Below, piece after piece: positions 5,701 to 5,853 of a stretch of 5,853 bases of DNA. The notes below the pieces were generated by a model. That model was not told the origin of the DNA. It ran no database searches and was given only the letters and a program-made list of their open reading frames with translations. Every line of letters begins with the position of its first letter. Position 1 is the first letter of the stretch. The position numbers were made by a program, and so were the translations under genes. The stretch comes from Chloroflexota bacterium (GTDB lineage Bacteria; Chloroflexota; Ktedonobacteria; Ktedonobacterales; JACDGC01), in contig JAKAOI010000164.1 in NCBI GenBank assembly GCA_021812265.1, forward strand, positions 1-5,853, in the 5' to 3' direction.

Positions 5701-5853
5701 CTATGAATTCAGCAATGTGTGTACGCGCGCTTTATCGGCTGCCGCTTGCGCTTGCATACCCATACGACTGTATATTTGCGCGCGCGCGCGGTAACTTTCA
5801 GCGTTATCCGGATTCAAGCGAATTGCTTGAGAAAGCGCGCGTTCCGAGATCGG
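5701..5853 (-). CDS. TPR-repeat protein, C-terminal 50 residues; 5' part outside window
   Basis: A minus-strand frame enters from the right edge and ends with TAG at 5701. Its residues ERALSQAIRLNPDNAESYRA followed by RAQIYSRMGMQAQAAADKA fit a tetratricopeptide repeat: the A..AI.LNP.NA..Y linker and a following A..Y..MG...A pair of helices. TPRs are protein-interaction scaffolds, and nothing else about the protein can be told from 50 residues. It lies 39 bp upstream of ribD on the same strand, so the two may be co-transcribed, although a functional link is not evident. The (GC)n run at 5778-5790 falls inside this coding stretch and encodes the Arg-Ala-Arg-Ala segment. Confidence 0.75.
   Translation of the reverse strand, partial: PISERALSQAIRLNPDNAESYRARAQIYSRMGMQAQAAADKARVHTLLNS

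Noticed and set aside
5778..5790. Alternating (GC)n run, possible Z-DNA or microsatellite
   Set aside because: It is short and lies within the TPR coding frame, where it encodes Arg-Ala-Arg-Ala, so codon use explains it.

Overview
The window looks like ordinary chromosome from a bacterium that is probably a member of the Chloroflexota, near Dehalococcoidia. This assignment is an inference from the LepA sequence (for example the [10 protein letters not shown] and [21 protein letters not shown] segments) and from the presence of a CysO-type cysteine pathway. It does not come from a search. Base composition is moderate. I see no tRNA, rRNA, CRISPR array, transposase or phage gene.

Layout. The 3' two-thirds of lepA (elongation factor 4) enters from the left on the + strand. 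It converges, with only 20 bp between stops, on a compact minus-strand operon that is read from about 4170 down to 1262. That operon encodes a rhodanese/E1-like activating enzyme fusion, a CysO/MoaD/ThiS-type sulfur carrier, a CysM-type cysteine synthase and a JAMM (Mec+-like) metalloprotease. A non-coding stretch of about 360 bp follows (4169-4530). It holds a strongly foldable 131-bp element and weak promoter-like motifs. Next come ribD (bifunctional riboflavin deaminase/reductase) and the last 50 codons of a TPR protein that runs off the right edge, both on the minus strand.

How the genes work together. The operon appears to be a self-contained protein-thiocarboxylate route to cysteine, known from Mycobacterium tuberculosis (MoeZ, CysO, CysM, Mec+). 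The E1 domain adenylates the carrier C-terminus, and the rhodanese domain supplies sulfur to make CysO-COSH. CysM condenses this with an O-activated serine, probably O-phosphoserine. The JAMM protease then releases cysteine from CysO-Cys.

Points that stand out. (1) The carrier ends in Gly-Gly-Ser rather than a free Gly-Gly, so it should need proteolytic unmasking, plausibly by the JAMM protease of the same operon. (2) The rhodanese domain precedes the E1 domain, the reverse of MoeZ/MOCS3. (3) RibD has His in place of a zinc-ligand Cys. (4) The 131-bp element between ribD and the sulfur operon folds into a closed, multi-hairpin structure that I cannot assign to any known RNA family.
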